From: Methyloferula stellata AR4
GTDB lineage: Bacteria > Pseudomonadota > Alphaproteobacteria > Rhizobiales > Beijerinckiaceae
Assembly (NCBI RefSeq): GCF_000385335.1
Contig: NZ_ARWA01000001.1
Location: 1,256,001-1,320,000, forward strand
Direction: 5' to 3'
DNA: 64,000 nucleotides
The notes beneath the pieces are model-generated. The model ran no database searches, was not told the DNA's origin, and saw nothing but the letters and a program-made list of their open reading frames with translations. Both the position numbers and the translations under genes were made by a program. This document shows, in pieces, positions 34,829 to 43,190 of this stretch (position 1 is its first letter; every line of letters starts with the position of its first letter).

Positions 34829-35050
34829 TTTGTCTGATTGGCTGCGTCTGCTTGGCCCTCTGCTGAGATGGGTAAATTTATCGCGTTTTGATGCGCGTCG
34901 CTTTAGCGAATTCGGGTGCCTCCTTGGCCTTCATGCGCTGCAAGCCAGCAAAGCTTGACGCATGAGCACCGCAATTAGGGAGAGCACGCCATCGCACCCT
35001 CGAAAACGCATCTGCGCAAGACCGCGGAAAGCTGCAGCGCTTGCGAGCAT

Positions 35051-35788
35051 ATGGCGCGGATCTTCCCTTTCACCATGGCGTTTCAGCCTATCGTCGACGT
35101 GGTGGAGCACCGCATCGTCGCGCATGAAGCGCTCGTGCGCGGAACTTGCGGCGAACCGGCCGGCACCGTTCTCGCTCAGGTCAATGACGACAATCTCTAT
35201 GCCTTCGATCAAGCCTGCCGCGTGAAGGCCATTGAATTGGCCGCGGAACTTCGGCTCGAGGGCGATCTCAGCATTAATTTCCTGCCCAATGCCGTCTACG
35301 ATCCGGAAGCCTGTATCCGCCTCACCCTCGATGCGGCGCGGCGGACGAAATTTCCGCTCGAGCGGATCACCTTCGAGTTCACCGAGAACGAGGAGATCAT
35401 CGATACGGCGCATATTCTCAACATCATCGGCGCTTACCGCGGCCATGGATTCAAGATTTCGCTGGATGATTTCGGTATCGGCTATTCGCATCTCGCAAGG
35501 CTTGTGTCTTTGAGGCCGGATAGTCTCAAGATCGATCGCGAGCTGGTGAAAGATTGCGATCAGGACAAAACGCGCCTGGCGGTTTTGGCGAGCCTCGTCT
35601 CGCTCGGGGCAGACACCGGAATCAAGATCATTGCCGAAGGCGTCGAGCGGGTTGACGAGGTCGAGGCGCTGCGCGGGATAGGCCTCCGCTTCATGCAGGG
35701 TTTCTATTTTGCCAAGCCCGTATTCGAGGGTGTGGCGCGCGATGCCGAAATCTATTGGCCGGATCTGCAAGGCGCGGCGCCGGTCTAA
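35051..35788 (+). CDS. EAL-domain protein (cyclic-di-GMP phosphodiesterase type)
   Basis: A single-domain EAL protein (245 residues from ATG 35051). Catalytic and metal-binding motifs are kept: HEALVRG, SINFLPN, EFTENEE, SLDDFGIGYS, KIDRELV, IIAEGVE and GFYFAKP, so it is probably active in breaking c-di-GMP to pGpG. The frame continues upstream to 34979 and encodes a CSAC Cys pair just before the ATG, but it contains no ATG, GTG or TTG. A strong AGGGAG (34977-34982) is eight bases before an ATC (34991), so a rare start or sequence error is possible. Confidence 0.87.
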   Translation: MARIFPFTMAFQPIVDVVEHRIVAHEALVRGTCGEPAGTVLAQVNDDNLYAFDQACRVKAIELAAELRLEGDLSINFLPNAVYDPEACIRLTLDAARRTKFPLERITFEFTENEEIIDTAHILNIIGAYRGHGFKISLDDFGIGYSHLARLVSLRPDSLKIDRELVKDCDQDKTRLAVLASLVSLGADTGIKIIAEGVERVDEVEALRGIGLRFMQGFYFAKPVFEGVARDAEIYWPDLQGAAPV

Positions 35789-35815
35789 TGCTTGAGCGCC
35801 ACTCGCAAGCTGGCT

Positions 35816-38116
35816 TTATCCTCCGAACAAATCGCTGAAGAAATTATGCTCCGCCGGCGGCGCCTGGCGCGGCCGCGGATAGGGCGTCGTGTTGGGAATA
35901 CCTTCCGGCGGCATGAGTCCGCCATGCGCGGCGTCGCGTGCGCTGGCATCTCGTCCTGCTGTATCGCGATAGACCGGCTCGCCGCGTGGCACAGGCGCAA
36001 TCGGCACAGGCGCATTGCCGTAATCAATATCGCGCCGCGTTGGGGCCGGGGCCGGATTGGCGGCGGTTTCCTGCCGCATGAAATTCGGCAGCAGAGACGC
36101 GATCGGATTATCCGACGGCGCCGGGACGGCCCGCCAAATGCCGAGAGGCAGCTGATCCGGCGGTATGTTTTGATGCGCGACCTTCATGAAGCGCGACCAG
36201 ATCTCGACCGGGAGACTGCCGCCCGAGGCATGTTTCGTCGGCGAATTATCGTCATTGCCGACCCAGACGCCGGTGATCATATGGCTCGTATAGCCGATGA
36301 ACCAGGCGTCGCGGAAATCCTGGCTCGTGCCGGTCTTGCCGGCGGCCTGCCAGCCGGGCAGATCGGCTCTGCGCGCCGTGCCGGTGAGAAGCGTTTCCTG
36401 CATCATCGTATTCATCATCGGCACATATTGCGGATCGATGACGCGGCCATTGCTCGAGCCCTTGCGCAGATAGAGCAGTTTGCCGTTCGCGGTCGTCACC
36501 TTGGTCACGATATGCGGCTGCACGCCGATGCCGCCATTGGCGAAAGGCGCGTAAGCCGTGACGAGTTCGAGCGGCGTCACTTCCGACGTGCCGAGCGCGA
36601 TCGAGGCATTGGCCTGAAGATCCGAGGTGATGCCGAGCCGGTGTGCGACCTTGGCGACCGTCTTCGCGCCGACCTCGAGTCCGAGCCGCACGGCAACCGT
36701 GTTCAGCGATTGCGACAGGGCCTTGGTCAGCGATACGGCGCCCTGATATTCGCGCGAATAATTTTCAGGCTGCCAGCCGCGCACATTGATCGGCGCATCC
36801 TCGCGCAGCGTGTCGGGCGTGAGACCCCGTTCCAGCGCGGCCAGATAGACGAAAGGCTTGAAGGCGGAACCCGGCTGCCGCTTCGCAGCGACGACGCGGT
36901 CGAATTGGCTGTCGGCGTAATTACGCCCGCCGACGAGCGCCTTGATCTCGCCGTCCGGATTGATGGCGACGAGCGCGCCTTGGCTCGCGCCAAATTTGGC
37001 GCCCTTGCGGTCGAGCTCTTCGGTCAGGGATTTTTCCGCAGCCGTTTGCAGCGTGGGATTGAGCGTGGTGGTGACGACGATATCCTCGTCGATCGCGCCA
37101 ATCGTATCGTTCAGCATGTCGACGACATAATCGGCCGCGTAGTTGACCGATCCATTGCGCTGGTCGTGCACCGCGCGGGCGGGCAGGGCGAGGGCGATCT
37201 TCGCCGTGTTCTCCGTGATGTAGCCTTCCTGTGCCATCGCGGCGATGACCTGCGCGGCCCGTTCGGTCGCCAATTGCGGATTGCGGTTCGGCGCATATTT
37301 GGTCGGCGCTTTCATGAGGCCGGCGAGGATCGCTGCCTCGGGGAGCGTGACCGCGCTTGCCTCATGGCCGAAATATTTGAGCGCCGCCGCCTCGACGCCA
37401 TAGGTGCCTGAGCCGAAATAGACGCGGTTCAAATAAAGTTCGAGGATCTGGTCCTTCGAATATTTATGTTCGAGATAGAGCGCGAGGATCGCTTCCTGGA
37501 TCTTGCGCGAGAAAGTGCGCTCCTGCGTCAGAAACAGATTTTTGGCGAGCTGCTGCGTCAGCGTCGAGCCGCCCTGCATCCCGCCATGGCCGATGATATT
37601 GCGCGTGAGCGCGCGGAAAATGCCGACGGGGTCGACGCCATAATGCGAATAGAAGCGGCGGTCCTCGATCGCGACGAAAGCTTTCGGCAGATAGGGCGGC
37701 AGATCGGCGAGGTGGATCGCCGCGCCGCCGGTATCGCCTCTATTGGCAAGAGGCGACCCGTCCTCGCCGAGAATCGCGATATTCGGCGGCCGTTTCGGGA
37801 TCGCGAGCTGATCGATCGGCGGCAATTGCGTGGCATAATAGGCGACAAGGGCGCCGCCGCCGATCAGGGCCCAGATGCCGAGCGTGAAGCACCAATAGAA
37901 AAGCCGGCCGAAAAGCGAGCGCCCCGGCTTGCGGGCGCGGCGCTTGGCGGCGCTTTTGCGGCTTGTGGCCTTGCTTTGCGCCTTGCTTGATGCCCGACTT
38001 GGCGTTTTGCCTGGGGGGCCCTCGTCCTCGGCCTCGAAATCGGGCCGCACGGGGGGTATTCGCACGGATGGCGCGAAAGTCGGTTCGCGACGGGCGTTTT
38101 CTGAGCCTTTTTTCAT
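35816..38116 (-). CDS. Penicillin-binding protein 1A (class A, bifunctional)
   Basis: A 766-residue inner-membrane peptidoglycan synthase. A basic, disordered cytoplasmic start is followed by one membrane segment (about 70-92), the glycosyltransferase domain (EDRRFYSHYGVDP, GGSTLTQQLAKNLFL) and the transpeptidase domain with SxxK in GSAFKPF, SxN in SQSLN and KTGTS. A Pro-rich tail of about 100 residues ends SDLFGG. It is divergent from dnaN. Confidence 0.94.
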   Translation of the reverse strand: MKKGSENARREPTFAPSVRIPPVRPDFEAEDEGPPGKTPSRASSKAQSKATSRKSAAKRRARKPGRSLFGRLFYWCFTLGIWALIGGGALVAYYATQLPPIDQLAIPKRPPNIAILGEDGSPLANRGDTGGAAIHLADLPPYLPKAFVAIEDRRFYSHYGVDPVGIFRALTRNIIGHGGMQGGSTLTQQLAKNLFLTQERTFSRKIQEAILALYLEHKYSKDQILELYLNRVYFGSGTYGVEAAALKYFGHEASAVTLPEAAILAGLMKAPTKYAPNRNPQLATERAAQVIAAMAQEGYITENTAKIALALPARAVHDQRNGSVNYAADYVVDMLNDTIGAIDEDIVVTTTLNPTLQTAAEKSLTEELDRKGAKFGASQGALVAINPDGEIKALVGGRNYADSQFDRVVAAKRQPGSAFKPFVYLAALERGLTPDTLREDAPINVRGWQPENYSREYQGAVSLTKALSQSLNTVAVRLGLEVGAKTVAKVAHRLGITSDLQANASIALGTSEVTPLELVTAYAPFANGGIGVQPHIVTKVTTANGKLLYLRKGSSNGRVIDPQYVPMMNTMMQETLLTGTARRADLPGWQAAGKTGTSQDFRDAWFIGYTSHMITGVWVGNDDNSPTKHASGGSLPVEIWSRFMKVAHQNIPPDQLPLGIWRAVPAPSDNPIASLLPNFMRQETAANPAPAPTRRDIDYGNAPVPIAPVPRGEPVYRDTAGRDASARDAAHGGLMPPEGIPNTTPYPRPRQAPPAEHNFFSDLFGG

Positions 38117-38393
38117 GGCTTTAACGCCGCCGCCTGGTCATAGGGCCTCCCCGGGTGTCGCGCCCGGCTTTTGGAAGCCTAAATCCGCCGGATTAAGGGC
38201 CGGTAAAGGGGCGCTGTGCGGCGTCATGGACGGAGATTTCCGCAAACTTGCGGAAAACCTCTGTCTTTTGCGGGGCAAGCTTGCGATTCCTTTCGCGCCG
38301 CGTCAGAGTCCCGGCCCGGTCGCCTTCGAGGCCGGAAGCGTTTTGGAGCGGGATCGCGCATCTGGCTCTATTCGATCTGACGGGTCCCGCCTT

Positions 38394-39512
38394 ATGAAAG
38401 TCACTCTCGAACGAGCGGCGTTGCTTAAATCGCTCGGCCATGTGCATCGCGTCGTCGAGCGCCGGACGACGATTCCGATCCTTTCCAATGTCCTGTTGCG
38501 CGCCGACGGCCAGTCGCTCGGCCTCAAGGCAACCGATCTCGATCTCGAAGTGACCGAGCAATTGGCTGCCGACGTCGGCCAGAAGGGCGCGACCACGCTG
38601 CCGGCCCATATTCTTTATGACATCGTCCGCAAGCTCCCCGATGGCGCCCAGGTGACCTTGGAGGCGACCGGCGAATTGGGCCAATTGACCCTGCGCTCGG
38701 GCCGTTCGCGCTTCAGCCTGCAATCGCTGCCCGAAAGCGACTTCCCCGATCTCGCGGCTGGCGAATTCAGCCACGCCTTCAGCCTTCCCGCGGGGGAATT
38801 GAAAAAGCTCATCGAGAAGACGCAATTCGCGATCTCGAACGAAGAGACGCGCTATTACCTCAACGGTATTTTCATGCACACGGTCGATGCCGACGGCACG
38901 GCCATGCTGCGGGCCGTCGCAACCGACGGGCACAGGCTCGCGCGCGTCGAAATGCCGGCGCCGCAAGGCTCAGTCGGCATGCCGGGGGTCATCGTGCCGC
39001 GCAAGGCCGTGACCGAAATCTTGAAGCTCATCGAGGATGCGAGTCAGGATGTCGCGATCGAGATTTCGGCGACCAAGGCGCGCTTCAAATTCGGTGAGGT
39101 CGTGCTGACCTCGAAGCTCATCGACGGGACCTTCCCGGACTACATGCGGGTTATTCCGAGCGGCAACGACAAAAGGCTCGTCGTCGACCGTAAGCCCTTT
39201 GCCGACGCGGTCGATCGCGTCTCGACGATTTCCTCGGAGCGCGGCCGCGCCGTCAAACTCGCGCTGGCCGATGGCAAGCTCACTTTGTCGGTGACCAATC
39301 CGGATCAGGGATCGGCGGTCGAGGAACTCGAGGTCGATTATGATTCCGCGCCGATCGATATAGGCTTCAATGCCCGCTATCTTTTGGACATCACGGCACA
39401 GCTCGACAGCGATACGGCTCTGTTCAAACTGGCCGATGCGGGTTCGCCGACGCTGGTGCTCGATCGCGACGGCGCGGCGGCGCTTTACGTGCTGATGCCG
39501 ATGCGGGTGTAA
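38394..39512 (+). CDS. dnaN: DNA polymerase III subunit beta (sliding clamp)
   Basis: A 372-residue clamp. The start MKVTLERAALLKSL and end ALYVLMPMRV are typical, and the three clamp domains are complete. The open frame continues upstream to 37929, but the ATG at 38394 gives the family start. dnaA and recF are not beside it, so the dnaA-dnaN-recF cluster is split here. Confidence 0.95.
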   Translation: MKVTLERAALLKSLGHVHRVVERRTTIPILSNVLLRADGQSLGLKATDLDLEVTEQLAADVGQKGATTLPAHILYDIVRKLPDGAQVTLEATGELGQLTLRSGRSRFSLQSLPESDFPDLAAGEFSHAFSLPAGELKKLIEKTQFAISNEETRYYLNGIFMHTVDADGTAMLRAVATDGHRLARVEMPAPQGSVGMPGVIVPRKAVTEILKLIEDASQDVAIEISATKARFKFGEVVLTSKLIDGTFPDYMRVIPSGNDKRLVVDRKPFADAVDRVSTISSERGRAVKLALADGKLTLSVTNPDQGSAVEELEVDYDSAPIDIGFNARYLLDITAQLDSDTALFKLADAGSPTLVLDRDGAAALYVLMPMRV

Positions 39513-39594
39513 TCATCCAGGCAATGAAGGGACCGATCCCGCGCGCAGCTCGCAACAGCGAGGGCAGGCGCGCCGGACCGGTCCCAATGGTCTT

Positions 39595-39906
39595 TCAGTT
39601 CAAGACCGTCTCGATCTTGACCGGCACCACGCCAGCGGAGCGGAAGCCCAGCACATTGGCGGCGCCGACGGATACATCGACAATCCGGCCCCGGATGAAC
39701 GGCCCACGATCCGCGACGGTCAAGATCGCCGTGCGGTTGTTCCTGAGGTTCGTCACACGCAGACGCGTCCCGAAGGGCAGCGAGCGGTGCGCGCAGGTCA
39801 TTTCGTGAGGCGCCCGATAGTAGGAGGCCTGCCCGGTCCAGCTCTGGGCTTCCGCCGCAGCCGACATGGATAGTAGAGCAAGCGCTCCTAGCATTACTTT
39901 TTTCAA
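39595..39906 (-). CDS. RlpA-like double-psi beta-barrel protein
   Basis: A 103-residue exported protein: signal peptide (MKKVMLGALALLSMSAAAEA) then the RlpA domain with GQASYYRAPHEMTCAHRSLPFGT, TVADRGPF (catalytic Asp region) and RIVDVSVGAANVLGF. RlpA domains cut denuded glycan strands in septal peptidoglycan; the SPOR domain of full RlpA is absent, so this is a minimal form. It is convergent with dnaN. Confidence 0.87.
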   Translation of the reverse strand: MKKVMLGALALLSMSAAAEAQSWTGQASYYRAPHEMTCAHRSLPFGTRLRVTNLRNNRTAILTVADRGPFIRGRIVDVSVGAANVLGFRSAGVVPVKIETVLN

Positions 39907-40316
39907 TACATCAACTCCATACTGTTATACCGCGCCCGGTTTTGGCCGAGCGTGGCGGTTCTGGAGGTTTGATGTGGAAAAAGCGAGGCTATTTCTTGTC
40001 TGCGACGTTTCGCCTAGACTTAAATAGTCTATAACTATACGACATATATTCGAACATATGTCAAATTAATTACACTTTATAATTATGTATACGTGCTGAG
40101 TTACACTTGGTAACGAAAAAGGCACCAAGCAAAACGTGGGCGTGGCCATGTATTCGGCGGCCACGCCTCAAAGCTCGGCGATCAGACGAGGGTGTTTCGC
40201 GCCTCTGGGGCTATGCTTGACAAGGAGGTTGTATAATACCGGCCATGCGGGCGGCATGGCTGCTCGGATCAAGTCCACCGACGCTACCGGGAAAAAGTCG
40301 GACCGGCCGATATCGG
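39907..40316. other. Intergenic region with AT-rich core and one strong hairpin
   Basis: AT-rich from about 40003 to 40100 (likely promoter of the RlpA-like gene, minus strand). A 9-bp perfect stem GGCGTGGCC/GGCCACGCC lies at 40139-40167 and may end the alpha-E gene transcript. No gene is seen. Confidence 0.55.
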
Positions 40317-41276
40317 TCAGACGAGCAGATATTGCTCGCTGATGGTCTGGCCCAAAAGACTATTGTCTTCGACAAAACCCGTGATGAACTCGTGCAGGCC
40401 TATCTTGAAAATATCCTTGATCGTCGCCTGCTCGAGCCGCGCCATGATCTGATGCGCGAATTGCTGGGCCCGGCCTGGCTCCGTTTCGCCTTTACCGATC
40501 TCGTCGAGAAAGCGCGCGATATTGTCGTAGCAGGCGATCAGCGAGCGCGGCATCTCCATCCGGCGGATCAGAAGATCGGCGATGAGCCAGGGTTTGATGC
40601 TTTCGCGATAGACCCAATGATAGGCGGTCAGCGCCGAGACGGCACGCAGGATCGCGGTCCACTGGAAATAGTCGAGCGAACCGCCGATCGTTTCCGTCTC
40701 CGGCAGAAGCACGTGATATTTCACGTCGAGGATACGGGCCGTATTGTCGGCGCGTTCGATATAGAGGCCGAGGCGCGAGAACCAATAGGCTTCGTTGCGC
40801 AACATGGTGCGATGGGTCGCGCCATCGTAATCGAGCGAGATCCGTTTGACGAATTCGAGGAAGCGCGAGAGATCCTCGCGATCGTAGCGGCCGGAGGCGA
40901 GATTGCCCTTTTCGAACCGTTTCAGCTCGATCCAGGCGCCGTTGATCGATTCCCAGACTTCCACCGTCAAGGCGGTGCGAACGCCTCGCGCATTGGCCCG
41001 CGCGGATTCGATGCAATTGCGGATCGACGACGGATTATCGGCAGCGAAGGTCAGATATTCGACGACGTTGGCTTCTTCCATCGCCGCTTTCGTTTCGTGA
41101 AAGCCTTCGGCGGCGCCTGAGGCTTCAAGCGCGCTCTCCCATTCCGTGCCCGTATCGGAATAGTTGTTTGGCAGAGCCGCCAGCCGCTGCGTCGCCTCGA
41201 CGATACGAGCGACGAAATCGGCGCGTTCCATATAGCGGGCGAGCCAGAAGAGATTATCCGCCGTGCGCGAAAGCAT
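40317..41276 (-). CDS. Alpha-E domain protein
   Basis: A 319-residue, almost wholly helical protein of the alpha-E (DUF403) family. It starts MLSRTADNLFWLARYMERAD, the family signature, and repeats a similar segment as NEAYWFSRLGLYIERADNTAR. It is five bases downstream of the circularly permuted ATP-grasp gene, its constant partner; the pair is thought to make or attach a peptide modification. The transglutaminase-like and proteasome-type genes often found with them are not here. The start at 41276 is chosen over 41336 on family grounds. Confidence 0.9.
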   Translation of the reverse strand: MLSRTADNLFWLARYMERADFVARIVEATQRLAALPNNYSDTGTEWESALEASGAAEGFHETKAAMEEANVVEYLTFAADNPSSIRNCIESARANARGVRTALTVEVWESINGAWIELKRFEKGNLASGRYDREDLSRFLEFVKRISLDYDGATHRTMLRNEAYWFSRLGLYIERADNTARILDVKYHVLLPETETIGGSLDYFQWTAILRAVSALTAYHWVYRESIKPWLIADLLIRRMEMPRSLIACYDNIARFLDEIGKGETEPGRAQQFAHQIMARLEQATIKDIFKIGLHEFITGFVEDNSLLGQTISEQYLLV

Positions 41277-41281
41277 TGTCT

Positions 41282-42742
41282 TTATCCCGCAGGCTCTTCG
41301 AGGATCCCGCCAGCCGCAGGCTCTTCGACGATCCACGTGTCCTTGGTGCCGCCGCCCTGGCTCGAATTGACGACGAGCGAGCCTTCCTGCATGGCGACGC
41401 GCGTCAAGCCGCCGGGCATGACGCGAATGCCGTCGGCGCCCGAGAGCACGAAAGGCCGCAGATCGACGTGGCGCGGCGCGACGCCTTTGTCGAAAACAGC
41501 GGGGCAGGTGGAGAGCGCCAAGGTTGGCTGCGCGATGAAATTTTCGGGATTGTCACGAAGCTTCGCCGCGAATTCGTCGATCTGTGCTTTGGCGGCGTGC
41601 GGGCCCACCAGCATGCCATAGCCGCCCGATCCATTGACCTCCTTGACGACGAGTTCGGGCAGATGATCGAGCACATAGGACAGCGCGTCGGCCTCGCGGC
41701 AGCGCCAGGTCGGCACATTGTCGAGCAGCGCCGTCTCGCCGAGATAAAAACGGATGATGTCGGGCATATAGGTATAGACCGCCTTGTCGTCGGCGACGCC
41801 GGTTCCGACGGCGTTTGCGAGCGTGACATTGCCGGCGAGATAGGCGCGCATCAGGCCCGGAACGCCAAGCGCGGAATCCGCCCGGAAGGCCTCGGGATCG
41901 AGAAAATCATCGTCGATGCGCCGGTAGATCACGTCGACGCGCTGCGGCCCGCGCGTCGTGCGCATATAGACCTTATCGTCCTGGACGAGGAGATCGCGGC
42001 CCTCGACCAATTCGACGCCGAGCTTATCGGCCAGGAATGAATGTTCGTAATAGGCCGAATTATATTGACCGGGCGTCAGAAGCGCGATGACGGGCTCGGA
42101 GCCGACGGCCGGCGGCGCGACCGAGCGCAGCGACGCGAGCAAAGCATCCGGATAATTCTCAACCGGCGCGACCTGGTGCTCGGCGAAAAGATCCGGGATC
42201 AGCCGCATCATGACTTCGCGGTTCTCCAGCATATAGGAGACGCCGGATGGCGTGCGGACATTATCTTCGAGCACGTAAAACGCGTCCTCGCCGGTCCGCA
42301 CCAGGTCGATACCTGCGATATGGACGTAAATATTATGCGGCACCTTTGCGCCGACCATCTCGCGCCGGAAATGCGGATTGGTGAGAATGATGTCGGCCGG
42401 CACTTTGCCGCTCTTGATGATCTCCTGCGGGCCGTAAATATCCGCCAGAAAGAGATTGATGGCTTTGACCCTTTGCACGAGGCCGGCTTCGAGCCTTTTC
42501 CATTCGCGGCGGCTGATCAGACGCGGGATGATGTCGAAAGGGATCAACCGTTCGGCCGCGTCCTTGTCGCCATAGACGGCGAAGGTGATGCCGATCCGGC
42601 GGAACATCAGTTCGGCATGGGCACGGCGCGCGCTCAGGAGACCGGGCGGAGCGCCGGCAAGCCAATGGGCGATCCTTCGATACAGAAGACGCGAGGCGCC
42701 GTCCGGCAAGGTCATCTCGTCGAAACAAGGCCCTGCTTTCAA
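41282..42742 (-). CDS. Circularly permuted type 2 ATP-grasp protein
   Basis: A 486-residue protein of the DUF404/DUF407 ATP-grasp family, predicted to ligate an amino acid or peptide with ATP. Segments FAVYGDKDAAERLIPFDIIP, HIAGIDLVRTGEDAFYVLED, NVRTPSGVSYMLENR and VVKEVNGSGGYGML are characteristic. A near-duplicate of 17 bases at the 3' end repeats the EEPAxG coding segment. It is the first gene of the pair with the alpha-E protein. Confidence 0.9.
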   Translation of the reverse strand: MKAGPCFDEMTLPDGASRLLYRRIAHWLAGAPPGLLSARRAHAELMFRRIGITFAVYGDKDAAERLIPFDIIPRLISRREWKRLEAGLVQRVKAINLFLADIYGPQEIIKSGKVPADIILTNPHFRREMVGAKVPHNIYVHIAGIDLVRTGEDAFYVLEDNVRTPSGVSYMLENREVMMRLIPDLFAEHQVAPVENYPDALLASLRSVAPPAVGSEPVIALLTPGQYNSAYYEHSFLADKLGVELVEGRDLLVQDDKVYMRTTRGPQRVDVIYRRIDDDFLDPEAFRADSALGVPGLMRAYLAGNVTLANAVGTGVADDKAVYTYMPDIIRFYLGETALLDNVPTWRCREADALSYVLDHLPELVVKEVNGSGGYGMLVGPHAAKAQIDEFAAKLRDNPENFIAQPTLALSTCPAVFDKGVAPRHVDLRPFVLSGADGIRVMPGGLTRVAMQEGSLVVNSSQGGGTKDTWIVEEPAAGGILEEPAG

Positions 42743-42992
42743 AATCCGTCTCCTATACGCGTTGCGGCAAGCTTGAGCGCAATAGTGGCTCGCCTCTGCC
42801 GCAAGGATAACAGAGGCGGCCGGTGCTGTCTGCCGGTGCCACGGTCTCTAGGGAGCAGTACGTACGTAGGACGCAAGCCCGGCTCAAGCGTCGGGTTCTT
42901 CACTGGACGGGCGACAGGCGGCATAGGCCGAATCGAATCGGCGGCCTGGGCCGGAATTGGTCGTCAATCTTCAAACCGACGGGTGAGCACGC

Positions 42993-43157
42993 ATGAGTCT
43001 TGCTCCGAGTTTCAAATTTCTAGCGCTGACTGACTCCAGCAGCGCGGAATGCCCAGAAGTTCTCTCAATCGGCCAGATCGTGCGCATGCTCGGCGTCATG
43101 ACCATCCTTGGCTTGGCCATAGGCCTCTTGAGCCTGCCGTCCTTGCTCGGCACCTAG
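42993..43157 (+). CDS. Possible 54-residue single-span membrane protein
   Basis: A short frame starting MSLAPSFKFLALTDSSSAE, then a hydrophobic stretch (RMLGVMTILGLAIGLLSL) and ending PSLLGT-stop. GGTGAGC lies six bases before the ATG. The polar start followed by one membrane span is protein-like, and the next gene begins just downstream on the same strand. I do not recognise a family. Chance cannot be excluded for so short a frame. Confidence 0.4.
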   Translation: MSLAPSFKFLALTDSSSAECPEVLSIGQIVRMLGVMTILGLAIGLLSLPSLLGT

Positions 43158-43190
43158 AGTTTTTCGGCAAATGCCTCTAGAATGGGGGGT

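Noticed and set aside
35792-37411. A 539-residue open frame antisense to PBP1a
   Set aside because: Arg-rich shadow of a well-supported gene.
40217-40237. TTGACA and TATAAT boxes plus AGGAGG before an ATG near 40245
   Set aside because: The two boxes are only nine bases apart, too close for a sigma-70 promoter, and the downstream frame is antisense to the alpha-E gene.
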